Part shown: positions 1-8,303 of the stretch, piece by piece
Layout of the letters: each line of letters opens with the position of its first letter
How positions within the stretch are numbered: position 1 is the first letter of the stretch
Assembly (NCBI GenBank): GCA_964384555.1
Contig: CAYLLA010000026.1
Location: 1-23,087, forward strand
Source: CAG-390 sp964384555
GTDB taxonomy: Bacteria; Bacillota; Clostridia; Oscillospirales; CAG-272
Direction: 5' to 3'
DNA: 23,087 bases
Notes under the pieces: model-generated
Told to the model about the DNA's origin: nothing
The model's input: the letters and a program-made list of their open reading frames with translations, nothing else
The model's database searches: none
Translations under genes and position numbers: made by a program

Positions 1-84
1 TCACTTTGTCTATACTTTTTTGATATCCAGTCTCACATCTATTGTAACACTACACGAAATCAGCGTTCAATAACGCACTACCAC

Positions 85-113
85 TTGACCGATCCGCCGC
101 TTTATGCTATAAT
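85..113 (+). promoter_or_regulatory. Sigma-70/SigA-type promoter for the orphan gene at 156
   Basis: TTGACC (85-90) and a perfect TATAAT (108-113) are separated by exactly 17 bases. The gene starts 42 bases after the -10 box. GGAGA at 146-150 is its ribosome binding site. Confidence 0.7.
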
Positions 114-155
114 ATAAAAAATCAGCCATATGATGGCGTTAAAGCGGAGAATGAA

Positions 156-1166
156 ATGGACCCGAGAGACATTTTTGAGTTTTCAAGCGGCCACGCGACG
201 GCAAAGCCGAACTCGATCCAAGATTATTACAACATCACGCCGGATGAGGTCGCGCGGATGCTCTTTGACGATGCAATGGTGCTTTTCTCCACCGAGAGCG
301 GACGTGTGATAGCTTCCCGCTCGCCTGCGGCTCTTTTTGTTCCTGGCGAGGATATTGCCATCTGGGCCGATGTGCAGGGTACGATAAACAGCACAGCTCC
401 CTCTGGTGAGATATTCGGCGCGCCGAGATATAAATGTGCCGATCTTCCTCGTGAGGCGCGCCGTCTCGGCCTTGAGGATACATTTTATCTGCGCACGTCC
501 CCGGCTCATCCCGGGTTGGCGCTGGCATTCTTCGGTGTGCATCGGGCGGGGTTCAGCAAGCTGCCCAAGGAGCGGCCGCCATATCCCTCCACCCTGCCGA
601 CATGGAGCACTATCGTTTCGGATATCTCCAATATTGGCTCGCCCTATAATTATGATCCCTTTTACACGCAGATAGCGTCGATGACGCGCCGAATTGCCAA
701 TGCTGTCGGGTGCGGTATTGCGTTCAATGACCGCTGTCACGATCTTGTTACCTTTGATAACTTCAATGTTTACGCATATTTTGCGGTGATATTGGCGCTT
801 ACGATGTTTTTTAGAAGAAACGCCATGCGCCGCGGCTTTAATATGACTATCTGCTCACCCTCAAAAAAGCTTCGCATGCCGTATTTCGTTTTCAGTGCCG
901 AGCTTTATGACAACGGTGCGGCGGGCGAGCCGCCGGAGCTTGCCGTAATATCGGATATTGCCACATCTCGCAGGCTGGATATCGAATACGGCGTTATATG
1001 CAAAAATAAAACGCCGCGGGCGCACATTTATTTTTCTCCCTTTTTGCCCGAAAACACATCAGATGATCTTAAAAGCCTCGGCCTTTGGGATAAAAAGGAT
1101 CGCACTCCGTTTGATTGGTCGGATGTGGATACATGCGAGGATCTAAACGGTACATATCTGTATTAA
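156..1166 (+). CDS. Hypothetical protein, family not recognised
   Basis: I do not recognise this 336-residue protein. The ATG is preceded by GGAGA at a 5-base spacing and by a good promoter. There is no signal peptide. The only clearly hydrophobic stretch is around residues 203-217 (NVYAYFAVILALTMF), which is followed by an RR-rich segment and could be one membrane segment or a buried helix. The N-terminal third is rich in aromatic and acidic residues and the C-terminus ends in an acidic, Trp-containing tail. The region from about 180 to 260 faintly recalls the dimerisation and ATPase region of degenerate sensor-kinase-like proteins, but I see no H-box or N/G-box, so no function is assigned. 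It is monocistronic and convergent with the serine dehydratase gene, sharing a terminator with it. Codon use looks normal for the window and the reading frame is open throughout, so it is probably a real lineage-specific gene. Confidence 0.75.
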   Translation: MDPRDIFEFSSGHATAKPNSIQDYYNITPDEVARMLFDDAMVLFSTESGRVIASRSPAALFVPGEDIAIWADVQGTINSTAPSGEIFGAPRYKCADLPREARRLGLEDTFYLRTSPAHPGLALAFFGVHRAGFSKLPKERPPYPSTLPTWSTIVSDISNIGSPYNYDPFYTQIASMTRRIANAVGCGIAFNDRCHDLVTFDNFNVYAYFAVILALTMFFRRNAMRRGFNMTICSPSKKLRMPYFVFSAELYDNGAAGEPPELAVISDIATSRRLDIEYGVICKNKTPRAHIYFSPFLPENTSDDLKSLGLWDKKDRTPFDWSDVDTCEDLNGTYLY

Positions 1167-1188
1167 TTAATGAAATAAGATATAAAAG

Positions 1189-1226
1189 CCCATCGGAGGT
1201 CAGGCAGTACACCTGTCTCCGATGGG
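1189..1226. terminator. Bidirectional intrinsic terminator between convergent genes
   Basis: CCCATCGGAG (1189-1198) pairs perfectly with CTCCGATGGG (1217-1226). The stem extends inward with one T-T mismatch. It is followed by TCTTTGCTTT on the plus strand and by CTTTTATAT on the minus strand, so it can serve both the orphan gene and the sdaA-like operon. Confidence 0.8.
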
Positions 1227-1256
1227 TCTTTGCTTTATTAGGTCGTCGGGCGCCGC

Positions 1257-2459
1257 TTACGCGTCCCCCATGGTGTAGATCTTTGCAAGTCCGCCGGTGG
1301 AGGTCTCACGATATCCCATGTTCATATCCTTGCCTGTCCTGTACATGACCTCAACTATCTGGTCAAAGGACACCTTGTGCTTGCTCTCCAGCGAGCGAGC
1401 GAGCATTACCGCGTTAAAGGCCTTGATGCTTGCCATGGCATTGCGCTCAATGCAGGGGATCTGCACCAGCCCCAGTACCGGGTCGCAGGTAAGGCCAAGG
1501 TTGTGCTCAAGTGCGATCTCAGCCGAGCATTCGATGTCCGCTATACCAAGCTCGTACACCTGCGCCAGTGCGGCGGCGGCCATGGAGCAGGCCACGCCCA
1601 CCTCGGCTTGACATCCGCATTCCGCGCCGCTGATAGAGGCATTTTGCTTTACAACATTGCCTATCACGCCCGCGACTGCCAAGGCGTCTATTATCTCGCT
1701 GTCGCTCACCCCGCAATCCTGTTGCATGTAATACAGCACGGCGGGGACTATCCCGGCTGCGCCGCAGGTGGGGGCTGTTACCACCGTGCCGTTATCGGCA
1801 TTTTCCTCGGCCACCGCCAATGCGTAAGCCGATACGCGGCGGTTTTCGTGAATGAGGGATAATTCAAACTTTGCGTTTTCGCTGTAAAGCGTGCGTGCCT
1901 TGCGCTCAAGGTGCAATCCGCCGCCAAGCACACCGTCCTTGGAAAGACCGCGCCTGACGGAATCCTTCATCGTTTGCCAGACCAGCTCAAGGTGCGGGCG
2001 AATATCCGGCTCATAGTGCAAAACATACTCGGGCAGGGTCATGTCATGCTCTGCGGTAAAGGCTCGTATCTCGGCAAAATTGCGCTCGGGATACACATCG
2101 AGCGATGTTTCGGGGTCTTCACCGTCAATGCGCACACTGCCGCCGCCAATGCTCTCGGCATCAAATAAAAATATTGCCTCGCCATCGTTGTTGACCGAAT
2201 ATATGCGCATATAGTTGGGGTGGGGAATATCCCGCCGCTCCCTGTCAAAGATTATTTCGGTGTCATTGCCCAGCACCTCGCGCAGGACACGGTCGGTGCC
2301 GTGTCCCCGCCCGGTGAGCGCCAGCGAGCCGAAAAGCTCAACACGGTATCGGCGGTCACCAAAACGATCGAGCGCGTGGCGGGCGATCGTTTCGGGACCG
2401 ATGGTGTGTGAACTGGACGGTCCGCGGCCTATTTTGTAAAGCTCCCTTAGAGTTTTCAT
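1257..2459 (-). CDS. sdaA: L-serine ammonia-lyase (dehydratase), iron-sulfur type, single chain
   Basis: This is predicted to deaminate L-serine to pyruvate and ammonia with a [4Fe-4S] Lewis-acid cluster in the cytoplasm. At 400 residues it carries both the N-terminal beta domain (GPSSSHT at 13-19, the serine-binding loop) and the C-terminal alpha domain. The latter has TAPTCGAAG (228-236), SGAECGCQAEVG (277-288), LTCDPV (323-328) and QIPCIERN (333-340). C281, C325 and C336 are the likely cluster ligands. It ends with the YRETSTGG motif. Many clostridia split this enzyme into alpha and beta subunits, whereas here they are fused. It is the last gene of a minus-strand operon, 100 bases after the aconitase X small subunit. 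No clear Shine-Dalgarno precedes its ATG, which lies in an AT-rich, purine-rich leader. Identity is secure. Whether serine is the physiological substrate in this operon is inferred. Confidence 0.95.
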   Translation of the reverse strand: MKTLRELYKIGRGPSSSHTIGPETIARHALDRFGDRRYRVELFGSLALTGRGHGTDRVLREVLGNDTEIIFDRERRDIPHPNYMRIYSVNNDGEAIFLFDAESIGGGSVRIDGEDPETSLDVYPERNFAEIRAFTAEHDMTLPEYVLHYEPDIRPHLELVWQTMKDSVRRGLSKDGVLGGGLHLERKARTLYSENAKFELSLIHENRRVSAYALAVAEENADNGTVVTAPTCGAAGIVPAVLYYMQQDCGVSDSEIIDALAVAGVIGNVVKQNASISGAECGCQAEVGVACSMAAAALAQVYELGIADIECSAEIALEHNLGLTCDPVLGLVQIPCIERNAMASIKAFNAVMLARSLESKHKVSFDQIVEVMYRTGKDMNMGYRETSTGGLAKIYTMGDA

Positions 2460-2559
2460 TATATAATTTGCTTATAGATTCTTGCTGCTGTTTTTGCTTT
2501 TGTTTTTGCGTTGGTCTGCGTTGATTTTGAATGTGGGTGTCCTGACGGAGTACGGCCGA

Positions 2560-3003
2560 TCACTCGACCTCAACACTGCCGTCGGCACGAACGGTTATCT
2601 TCATTCCGTCGCGCACATAGGCCAAAAACTCCTCGCCCAGCGAATCGATAACAGGCATGGGGTTGCCATCGAGCCATACATCAGAGAGGATAGCACCGGC
2701 AGCGGCAAGTGAGTCTATCGGCTCGGAAAAGAGCATGCACGCGGGTTGGCGCCCCATCGAGCAGGCGCAGTAGAGAACAAGACCGCCTGTGGTGGAGCCT
2801 ATGGTGCGCGGCAGGCAAAGTGCGCGTCCGTGCATCTGCTTGCCGTAAAGATCGGGATTGTTCTGGTCGCCGCAGGTAGCGTTTTTATCGCCGAACTGCA
2901 ACGCTTTTTGGAAGGATGCGAGCGTGTTAAGACCGCCGTGAGATACAAGTGCCTCGGCACTGACCTCGCCCGCGGATACTATTCTGCCTTTAAAAGTTTT
3001 CAT
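2560..3003 (-). CDS. Aconitase X small (swivel-domain, DUF126-type) subunit
   Basis: This 147-residue protein matches the swivel domain of aconitase X enzymes, which dehydrate hydroxylated substrates with an Fe-S cluster held by the large subunit. Visible marks are the N-terminal GRIVSAGEVSAEALVS strand, the FGDKNA segment near 37-42, the HGRALCLPRTIGSTTGG loop at 58-74 (the family P-x-x-x-GS active-site loop) and the DG-rich C-terminus. In this family the large and small subunits are either fused or, as here, encoded separately. Its start is 66 bases after the large-subunit stop, with AAAGGAA about 12 bases before the ATG. Characterised aconitase X proteins include cis-3-hydroxy-L-proline dehydratase in bacteria and phosphomevalonate dehydratase in archaea. 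The second is unlikely without mevalonate genes nearby, and the first is possible but unproven. Confidence 0.9.
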   Translation of the reverse strand: MKTFKGRIVSAGEVSAEALVSHGGLNTLASFQKALQFGDKNATCGDQNNPDLYGKQMHGRALCLPRTIGSTTGGLVLYCACSMGRQPACMLFSEPIDSLAAAGAILSDVWLDGNPMPVIDSLGEEFLAYVRDGMKITVRADGSVEVE

Positions 3004-3069
3004 TTGTCTAAACCATTTCCTTTCAGTTCAGTCAGATCCGTTTGTCTGTTTGGATGTAGAGCATCCGTG

Positions 3070-4356
3070 TCATCTTTGACCGCCGGTGATCTCGCGCAGG
3101 ATCTCATCGTCGGTGTAGTAGCGTGCGCTGGTGTAGGTGCGCAGCTTGTTGCTTGACGTAATAACAGGCATTTTTGTGCTCAGCGGGTTGTTCATATACA
3201 TAAGCGGGCAGATGTAGCTGACTATAACTCCCGTCTTTTTAAGCCTTTCGGCATACTCTGTCTTCTCAAACGCTTCAAGTACGCCTGGGGCGGCGGTGAA
3301 CACGGTGGGGATCACTACTTTTTTCTTACCGGATGCGGCAAGTCCCTCCTCAACGCGGCGTGTCCAGCTTGTGAGCTGCTCAAGGCTCATGTGCGGACAT
3401 CCCATAAAGCAGAGCTTGGGCTTAGCATCGGGGTTCTTCCAAACTACGGGGTAACTCTCATATACGCGGCGCAACTCGGCATCATCGATAACGTAGACCT
3501 TTGCGCCCTCTTTTATAAGCTCCTCGCCGTATTTTACCGCCTCGGGCGTGATGCCCTCAACATGGTAAAGTCCAACAGCGCCGTTTGAGGCAGTTGCCGC
3601 GCCGAAATCCTTAAGATATGTGCGCGACTCATCGTTAAGCCCCTGACCGAGCCAGCGGTCAAGACCGCGAATGAAGGGTACATCCTCCATCACCTTCATG
3701 CCGATGGCAGAGCCCAGGAGCTGTGCCTCCGGCTTTTTGGTGGTCTTTATCTCAACTATCCAATCGGCACGCCTACCCTCGTCGGTAAGCAGTCCGAAGG
3801 ACGGCACAAAGCCAACGATAGAACCCATAAGGTCTATGATGCCGGAGTTACGGTTACAGCGTGCGCCCAGCACCGAGTTGGCGTAGACCACGGCAGAGGA
3901 TTCCGACCATGAGAGCACATCGCCCATATTCGGCGTGTTTCCCACCTCATCCATGTAGCAGGTGCAGGTAAAGGCTTTTTTGTCCATAAGACCGAGCTTT
4001 TGGAGCTGACCCTCGTAAAAATCCTGCTTTGTGTACATGAATTTCTTAAAAACGAGATCCTGAAGCAGGTTTGAGGGAACGCGCGGATCGAGCGGGCGCG
4101 GGTCGGCGGAGAACTGCTGTGCGGATACCGCACCTGCATCTATCAGCTGATCCATCAGCGAGTAGACGGGGGTGAGAGCTTTAAGTCCAAAGGAGGTAAC
4201 AAGGTGGTTGTATTTGCTTGTAACGGGTACCATTTTGTCGGCACCAAACAGCTCGCCGTAGCGTACAAGGGTCTGCATGACCTTTGCCATAGTCTCGCCG
4301 CGACTGCCGTCAAGTATTGCTTTTTGCTCATCGGTGAGCATCATTTTATATTCCAT
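3070..4356 (-). CDS. Aconitase X catalytic (large, DUF521-type) subunit
   Basis: This 428-residue protein has the aconitase X large-subunit layout: LTDEQ start (7-11), DPRPLDP (85-91), the CTCYMDEVGNTPNMGD region (131-146), GARCNRNSG (164-172), KLCFMGCPHMS (314-324) and the late YICPLMYMNNP motif (381-391). C131 or C133, C167 and C383 are candidates for Fe-S cluster ligands. I assign them by motif position and not from a structure. It should form a heterodimer with the adjacent small subunit and catalyse a dehydration. ATG at 4356 is preferred because GGAAAGGAAG precedes it at normal spacing. The in-frame ATG pair four and five codons later is less well placed. It lies 67 bases after the flavoenzyme gene in the same operon. 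The substrate is not determined by sequence. Bacterial relatives with separate subunits include cis-3-hydroxyproline dehydratases. Confidence 0.92.
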   Translation of the reverse strand: MEYKMMLTDEQKAILDGSRGETMAKVMQTLVRYGELFGADKMVPVTSKYNHLVTSFGLKALTPVYSLMDQLIDAGAVSAQQFSADPRPLDPRVPSNLLQDLVFKKFMYTKQDFYEGQLQKLGLMDKKAFTCTCYMDEVGNTPNMGDVLSWSESSAVVYANSVLGARCNRNSGIIDLMGSIVGFVPSFGLLTDEGRRADWIVEIKTTKKPEAQLLGSAIGMKVMEDVPFIRGLDRWLGQGLNDESRTYLKDFGAATASNGAVGLYHVEGITPEAVKYGEELIKEGAKVYVIDDAELRRVYESYPVVWKNPDAKPKLCFMGCPHMSLEQLTSWTRRVEEGLAASGKKKVVIPTVFTAAPGVLEAFEKTEYAERLKKTGVIVSYICPLMYMNNPLSTKMPVITSSNKLRTYTSARYYTDDEILREITGGQR

Positions 4357-4423
4357 GATCTGTCTTCCTTTCCGTACACGATCAATATGTCTTGTGTGTG
4401 TTGCAGTTCGGGTGGTGTCATTA

Positions 4424-6481
4424 TCATATGCGCATGGCGGCCTCGTATGCGCCCCATACGACAGAGCGCAGGTTGCCTACCGATGCACAGTCGCCGACCA
4501 GCTGAACGCGTGCGCTCTTTTGCGCTACGGGGGCGGGGATGTATCCCGCACAGCTGATCACCGAGTCACAGGCAAGCTCAAGCTCGCTGCCGTCCTTTGC
4601 GGTGCAGATGACAGAGCCGTCGCGCACCTCCTTGAGTGCTGTCTCAAGATAGACCGGCACTTGGTTCAGCTCAAACCACTCGCGCAGGTAGGAGGAGTTG
4701 GCAAGACATACGCCCTTTTGCGCTACAAGGTCGTCCTTCATTTCAATTATCAACGGTTTTTTGCCGCCAAGAGCCAGCTCGTATGCTATCTCGCATCCGG
4801 TAAGACCGCCGCCGACTACGGCAACCGTCTCGCCCACCTCGCGCTTGCCAAGCAAAAAGTCACAGGCCTCTATCATGCGCTCGTGGCCTTTTACGCGGCC
4901 GAGCATGCGCGGCACGGCTCCGGTGGCAACTATCACATGGTCGTTGCCAAATACCGAGATGTCCTTTACCTCGTCGCCAAGGCGCACCTCAATGCCAAGC
5001 TCCTGCATCTGTCTGCGGTACCATTCAAGCAGGTCGCGCAGTTTACCCTTGTAGGATTCGGCACTCGCGGCAATAAACGCACCGCCAAGCACTTGGTTCT
5101 TTTCATGAATGATAGGCTCATGTCCGCGCAGCTTCAAAACGCGGGCAGCCTCCATGCCGCCAATGCCGCCGCCGATGATATGTACAGTCTTTTTGACCTT
5201 TGCGGGCTTTATGCTGTGCTTGTTCCACTGCATCATCTCGGCATTTACCGCACAGCGGGCAAGGTGCAAGCTGTCGGAAAGCTCTTGGTCATTCGGCACA
5301 CCCTTGTAATGGCACATGTTAAAGCAGCCGTTGTGGCAGAGTATGCAGGGGCGAATGTCATCCGGGCGATCCTCAATGAGCTTTGTTATCCACTCGGGAT
5401 CCGCTAAGAACTGGCGTGCAAAGCCCGCGCCGTCAAGACGACCTGCGGCAACAGAGCCCGCCGCAGTTTTAGGATCGAGCCTGCCCGCGCAGATGACGGG
5501 AACATCAACAAACTTTTTGATGTGCTCAACGTCCGCAAGGTTGCAGTTTTCCGGCATGTAGATAGGCGGATGCGCCCAGTACCAAGCATCATATGTGCCG
5601 TTATCGCAGTTAAGGCAGTCATACCCCGCCTCGGTAAGATATTTTGCGGCACGCTCTGATTCTTCCATGTCGCGGCCTGCCTCGGTAAACTCCTCGCCGG
5701 GCAGTGCGCCGCGGCGGAAGCCCTTGGTCATAGAGCGAACACTGTAGCGCAGGGAAACGGGGAAGTCCTTACCGCATGCTTCCTTGATGGCCTGCACCAC
5801 CTCAACGGCAAAGCGATATCTGTTTTCAAAGGATCCGCCGTATTCATCTGTACGTTTATTGACGTATTTAAGTGTAAACTGGTCAAGCAGATAGCCCTCG
5901 TGAACGGCGTGGACCTCAACGCCGTCAACGCCCGCATCCTTGAGCATCTTGGCGGATTTTGCAAAGGCATCGATAAACTCGCGTATCTCCGCCACGGTCA
6001 TCTCGCGGGATGGCACTTTGTCAGACCAGCGGTTGGGGGAGGGGCTGGCGCTTGCGGTGATCTTGTCAAGATCCATCACCGGCTTTGATACGGTGCGCAG
6101 GAATTTGTTTGTGTAGAGCATCTCCATCATCGAGCTGATGGTAAAGGAACGGCCAAAGCCTGCGGTCAGCTGAACGAACAGCTTGGCTCCGGTCTTGTGG
6201 AACTCCGGCATCCATTCGGCAAGGTCGCGGTACATCTTTTTGTTTTTGTGCAGCCACTGGCCGAACATGGGGTTGTACACCGGTTGACATCCGGGCAGTA
6301 CGAGTCCCACATTGTTTTTGGCTACTTCCATTATAAAGCGCGCACCGTCGCGGTCAAAATGGTTTTTCTCCATCCAACCAAAAAGGTCGGTGCCGCCCAT
6401 ACTGGTAAGTACTATGCGGTTTTTGATCTCACAATTGCCGATCTTCCACGGCGTAAAGAGCGGGGAAAGGCTATGGTCCAT
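4424..6481 (-). CDS. Old Yellow Enzyme-type Fe-S flavoenzyme (2,4-dienoyl-CoA reductase / BaiCD / enoate reductase family)
   Basis: This is a 685-residue NAD(P)H-dependent reductase with three parts. An FMN-binding TIM barrel spans about 1-370, including the active-site motif HAVHEGYLLDQF (191-202) followed by YVNKRTDEYGGSFENR. A [4Fe-4S] motif has C379, C382, C386 and a late C410 (C390 also nearby). Two Rossmann-type nucleotide sites follow, GGGIGG (437-442, FAD) and GGGLTG (557-562, NAD(P)H), ending with VGDC near 662-665. Relatives reduce C=C bonds of enoates or enoyl-CoAs, or demethylate N-methyl amino acids, so the substrate cannot be fixed. The ATG at 6481 is chosen because GGAGG lies 8 bases upstream and the protein then begins MDHSLSPLFTP, as in relatives. 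A 23-codon upstream in-frame extension would run through the promoter. It is the first gene of the operon with aconitase X and serine dehydratase. Confidence 0.93.
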   Translation of the reverse strand: MDHSLSPLFTPWKIGNCEIKNRIVLTSMGGTDLFGWMEKNHFDRDGARFIMEVAKNNVGLVLPGCQPVYNPMFGQWLHKNKKMYRDLAEWMPEFHKTGAKLFVQLTAGFGRSFTISSMMEMLYTNKFLRTVSKPVMDLDKITASASPSPNRWSDKVPSREMTVAEIREFIDAFAKSAKMLKDAGVDGVEVHAVHEGYLLDQFTLKYVNKRTDEYGGSFENRYRFAVEVVQAIKEACGKDFPVSLRYSVRSMTKGFRRGALPGEEFTEAGRDMEESERAAKYLTEAGYDCLNCDNGTYDAWYWAHPPIYMPENCNLADVEHIKKFVDVPVICAGRLDPKTAAGSVAAGRLDGAGFARQFLADPEWITKLIEDRPDDIRPCILCHNGCFNMCHYKGVPNDQELSDSLHLARCAVNAEMMQWNKHSIKPAKVKKTVHIIGGGIGGMEAARVLKLRGHEPIIHEKNQVLGGAFIAASAESYKGKLRDLLEWYRRQMQELGIEVRLGDEVKDISVFGNDHVIVATGAVPRMLGRVKGHERMIEACDFLLGKREVGETVAVVGGGLTGCEIAYELALGGKKPLIIEMKDDLVAQKGVCLANSSYLREWFELNQVPVYLETALKEVRDGSVICTAKDGSELELACDSVISCAGYIPAPVAQKSARVQLVGDCASVGNLRSVVWGAYEAAMRI

Positions 6482-6521
6482 GTTTTTATCCTCCGTTTGG
6501 ATGATTTTATTGGTCGTTAAT

Positions 6522-6550
6522 ATTATAACATATAAATCGGCATAAGACAA
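6522..6550 (-). promoter_or_regulatory. Promoter of the OYE/aconitase X/serine dehydratase operon
   Basis: On the minus strand TTGTCT (6550-6545) and TATAAT (6527-6522) are separated by 17 bases. They lie 40 bases upstream of the flavoenzyme ATG. The operon therefore has its own promoter, separate from the riboswitch-controlled ABC transporter upstream. Confidence 0.7.
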
Positions 6551-6612
6551 TATAAAATTGCCCGCAGTGAATAAAAAATTCTTGCTTTGTTCGTATTTTT
6601 TTAGCTAAATAA

Positions 6613-6657
6613 AATATATCCGATGCGTAGGCCACGGTCTGCCGCATCGGATATATT
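6613..6657. terminator. Intrinsic terminator of the amino acid ABC transporter operon
   Basis: A perfect 15-base-pair stem, AATATATCCGATGCG (6613-6627) with CGCATCGGATATATT (6643-6657), has a 15-base loop. On the minus strand it is followed by TTTTATTTAGC. It lies downstream of the ATPase gene and isolates the transporter operon from the flavoenzyme promoter. The AT-rich stretch 6661-6740 between gene and hairpin holds two tandem copies of GATATATCA but nothing else I can assign. Confidence 0.8.
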
Positions 6658-6740
6658 ATTAGTATTTACAGTATCTTTGATGTTTGATGATATCAAATAC
6701 CATAAAAAGATATATCAGATATATCAAATAGTCAAAAGCA

Positions 6741-7484
6741 TCAAAGCACACGCGAAAGGAACTCGCGCGTTCTTTCCATGCGCGGTGCGCCGAATATATC
6801 CTCGGGCGCGCCCTCCTCGCATATCAGTCCGCCGTCCATGAATATCACGCGGTTTGAGACCTCGCGCGCAAATGCCATCTCGTGAGTTACGACTATCATC
6901 GTAAATCCGGAGTTGGCAAGCGAGCGCATGACCTCAAGCACCTCGCCTACCATTTCGGGGTCAAGGGCGGATGTCGGCTCGTCAAACAGTATCACCTCGG
7001 GGGACATGGAGAGTGTGCGCGCGATCGCCACACGTTGCTTTTGTCCGCCGGAGAGCTGACGCGGCTTTGCGTTTATATAGCGCTCCATGCCAACGCGGGT
7101 GAGGTATTCCATCGCCCGCTCCTGTGCCTCAACGCGGCTGCGCCCCAGCACCTTCATCTGTCCTATCATGCAGTTATCAAGCGCTGTCATGTTGTTGAAC
7201 AGATTAAACTGCTGAAATACCATGCCCACCTCGGCGCGGTATCTTCTTATGTCTGTCTTGGAGGAGAGTATGCTCATACCGTTATAAAGGATATCACCCG
7301 CGGTGGGTGTCTCAAGCAGATTGATGCAACGGAGCATAGTTGACTTACCCGAGCCGGATGAGCCTATAACGCTCACGACCTCGCCCTTTGAGACGGAAAG
7401 GCTGATATCGCTTAAAACGTTATGGCTGCCAAAGTCCTTTTTGAGGTGCGATATTTCTATTACGGGTGTTATTGTGTCAGTCAC
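6741..7484 (-). CDS. Polar amino acid ABC transporter ATP-binding protein (GlnQ/HisP type)
   Basis: This is the nucleotide-binding subunit that powers amino acid import at the inner face of the membrane. In 247 residues it has Walker A GSSGSGKST (41-49), Q-loop Q91/Q92, signature LSGGQ (144-148), Walker B VILFDE (164-169) with SALDPE after it, and the switch histidine H201. The phrase MVFQQFNLFNNMTALDN is typical of the polar amino acid uptake family. I choose the GTG at 7484 because GAGGAGG stands 9 bases upstream and the start overlaps the permease stop, implying translational coupling. An in-frame ATG 13 codons further upstream would add a basic tail and lacks such a site. It is the last gene of the riboswitch-controlled operon. 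Confidence 0.95.
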   Translation of the reverse strand: MTDTITPVIEISHLKKDFGSHNVLSDISLSVSKGEVVSVIGSSGSGKSTMLRCINLLETPTAGDILYNGMSILSSKTDIRRYRAEVGMVFQQFNLFNNMTALDNCMIGQMKVLGRSRVEAQERAMEYLTRVGMERYINAKPRQLSGGQKQRVAIARTLSMSPEVILFDEPTSALDPEMVGEVLEVMRSLANSGFTMIVVTHEMAFAREVSNRVIFMDGGLICEEGAPEDIFGAPRMERTREFLSRVL

Positions 7485-8256
7485 GCGGGATCGCCTCCTC
7501 TTTTTTGATGTGTATCTCGGCATCCGGGTCGCTCTGTGAGCCGAATATCGTGTAGTTCTCCTTGCCGTCCAGCCGCTTTTCGATAAATCTGAGCAGGCAG
7601 GTAATGCTGAATGTCAAAATAAAATAGATCACGCAAACTACAAAGTAGGTTTGGAAGGTCTTAAAGTTTTGGCGTTTGATCATACCCGCAAAGTAATAAA
7701 GCTCGGTAACGCCTATAACGTTAAGCACAGATGTATCCTTGATGTTGATAACGAACTCGTTGCTGACGGAGGGAAGTATGTTTCTTATCACCTGCGGCAG
7801 GATAACGTGAACCATTGTTTGGCTGTGGCTCATGCCTATCGACTTTGCGCCCTCAAACTGGCCGCGGTCGATGGAGATTATGCCACCGCGAACGATCTCT
7901 GCCATATATGCGCCGGTGTTGATCGAAACAATAAGCATTCCGGAGGGCAGCAGGGGGAGGGTGCTGCCGCCGCTGGCAAAGGCATAGCCCCAAAATATAA
8001 CCATTGCCTGAACCATCATCGGCGTGCCGCGGAAAACTTCAACATAAACGGTTATTATCACGTCAAGTATGCGGCGCAAAACGCGTAGCGGTGCGCTCTT
8101 GGGCATCGGGGAGGTGCGTATCATACCGGTAAGCAGACCGATAAAAAAGCCCGCTACCGTTCCCACGAGGGATATCAGCATCGTAGTGCCGATACCCTGC
8201 AGGATAAAGCTGTGGTATTGAACTAAAATGTCAATAACGTCCTTAAAAAAACTCAT
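7477..8256 (-). CDS. Polar amino acid ABC transporter permease (HisM/GlnP type)
   Basis: This 259-residue integral membrane subunit of the importer has hydrophobic segments at roughly 15-45, 68-92, 100-120 and 195-220. The family EAA loop, EGAKSIGMSHSQTMVHVILP (about 135-154), docks on the ATPase. VEVFRGTPMMVQ (about 73-84) is the conserved scaffold signature of the 3-TM His/Glu/Gln/Arg/opine permease family. The hydrophilic C-terminal tail, KENYTIFGSQSDPDAEIHIKK, is cytoplasmic. A single permease gene suggests a homodimeric channel. It follows the binding-protein gene after 47 bases with only a weak AAAGAAA-type ribosome binding site, and its end overlaps the ATPase start by 8 bases. Confidence 0.94.
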   Translation of the reverse strand: MSFFKDVIDILVQYHSFILQGIGTTMLISLVGTVAGFFIGLLTGMIRTSPMPKSAPLRVLRRILDVIITVYVEVFRGTPMMVQAMVIFWGYAFASGGSTLPLLPSGMLIVSINTGAYMAEIVRGGIISIDRGQFEGAKSIGMSHSQTMVHVILPQVIRNILPSVSNEFVINIKDTSVLNVIGVTELYYFAGMIKRQNFKTFQTYFVVCVIYFILTFSITCLLRFIEKRLDGKENYTIFGSQSDPDAEIHIKKEEAIPRD

Positions 8257-8303
8257 TTTTCTTTATTTTTGATCCCTGTGGTTACGGTTTTAAATGATCT
8301 CGA

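Noticed and set aside
4277..5407. Open frame of 376 codons on the plus strand opposite the flavoenzyme gene
   Set aside because: It is a shadow of the well-supported minus-strand OYE gene. It has no ribosome binding site or family features, and high-GC codons on the other strand explain the lack of stops.
6661..6740. Tandem GATATATCA repeats as an operator or origin-like element
   Set aside because: There are only two copies in a generally AT-rich stretch downstream of a gene, with no promoter or replication gene nearby.
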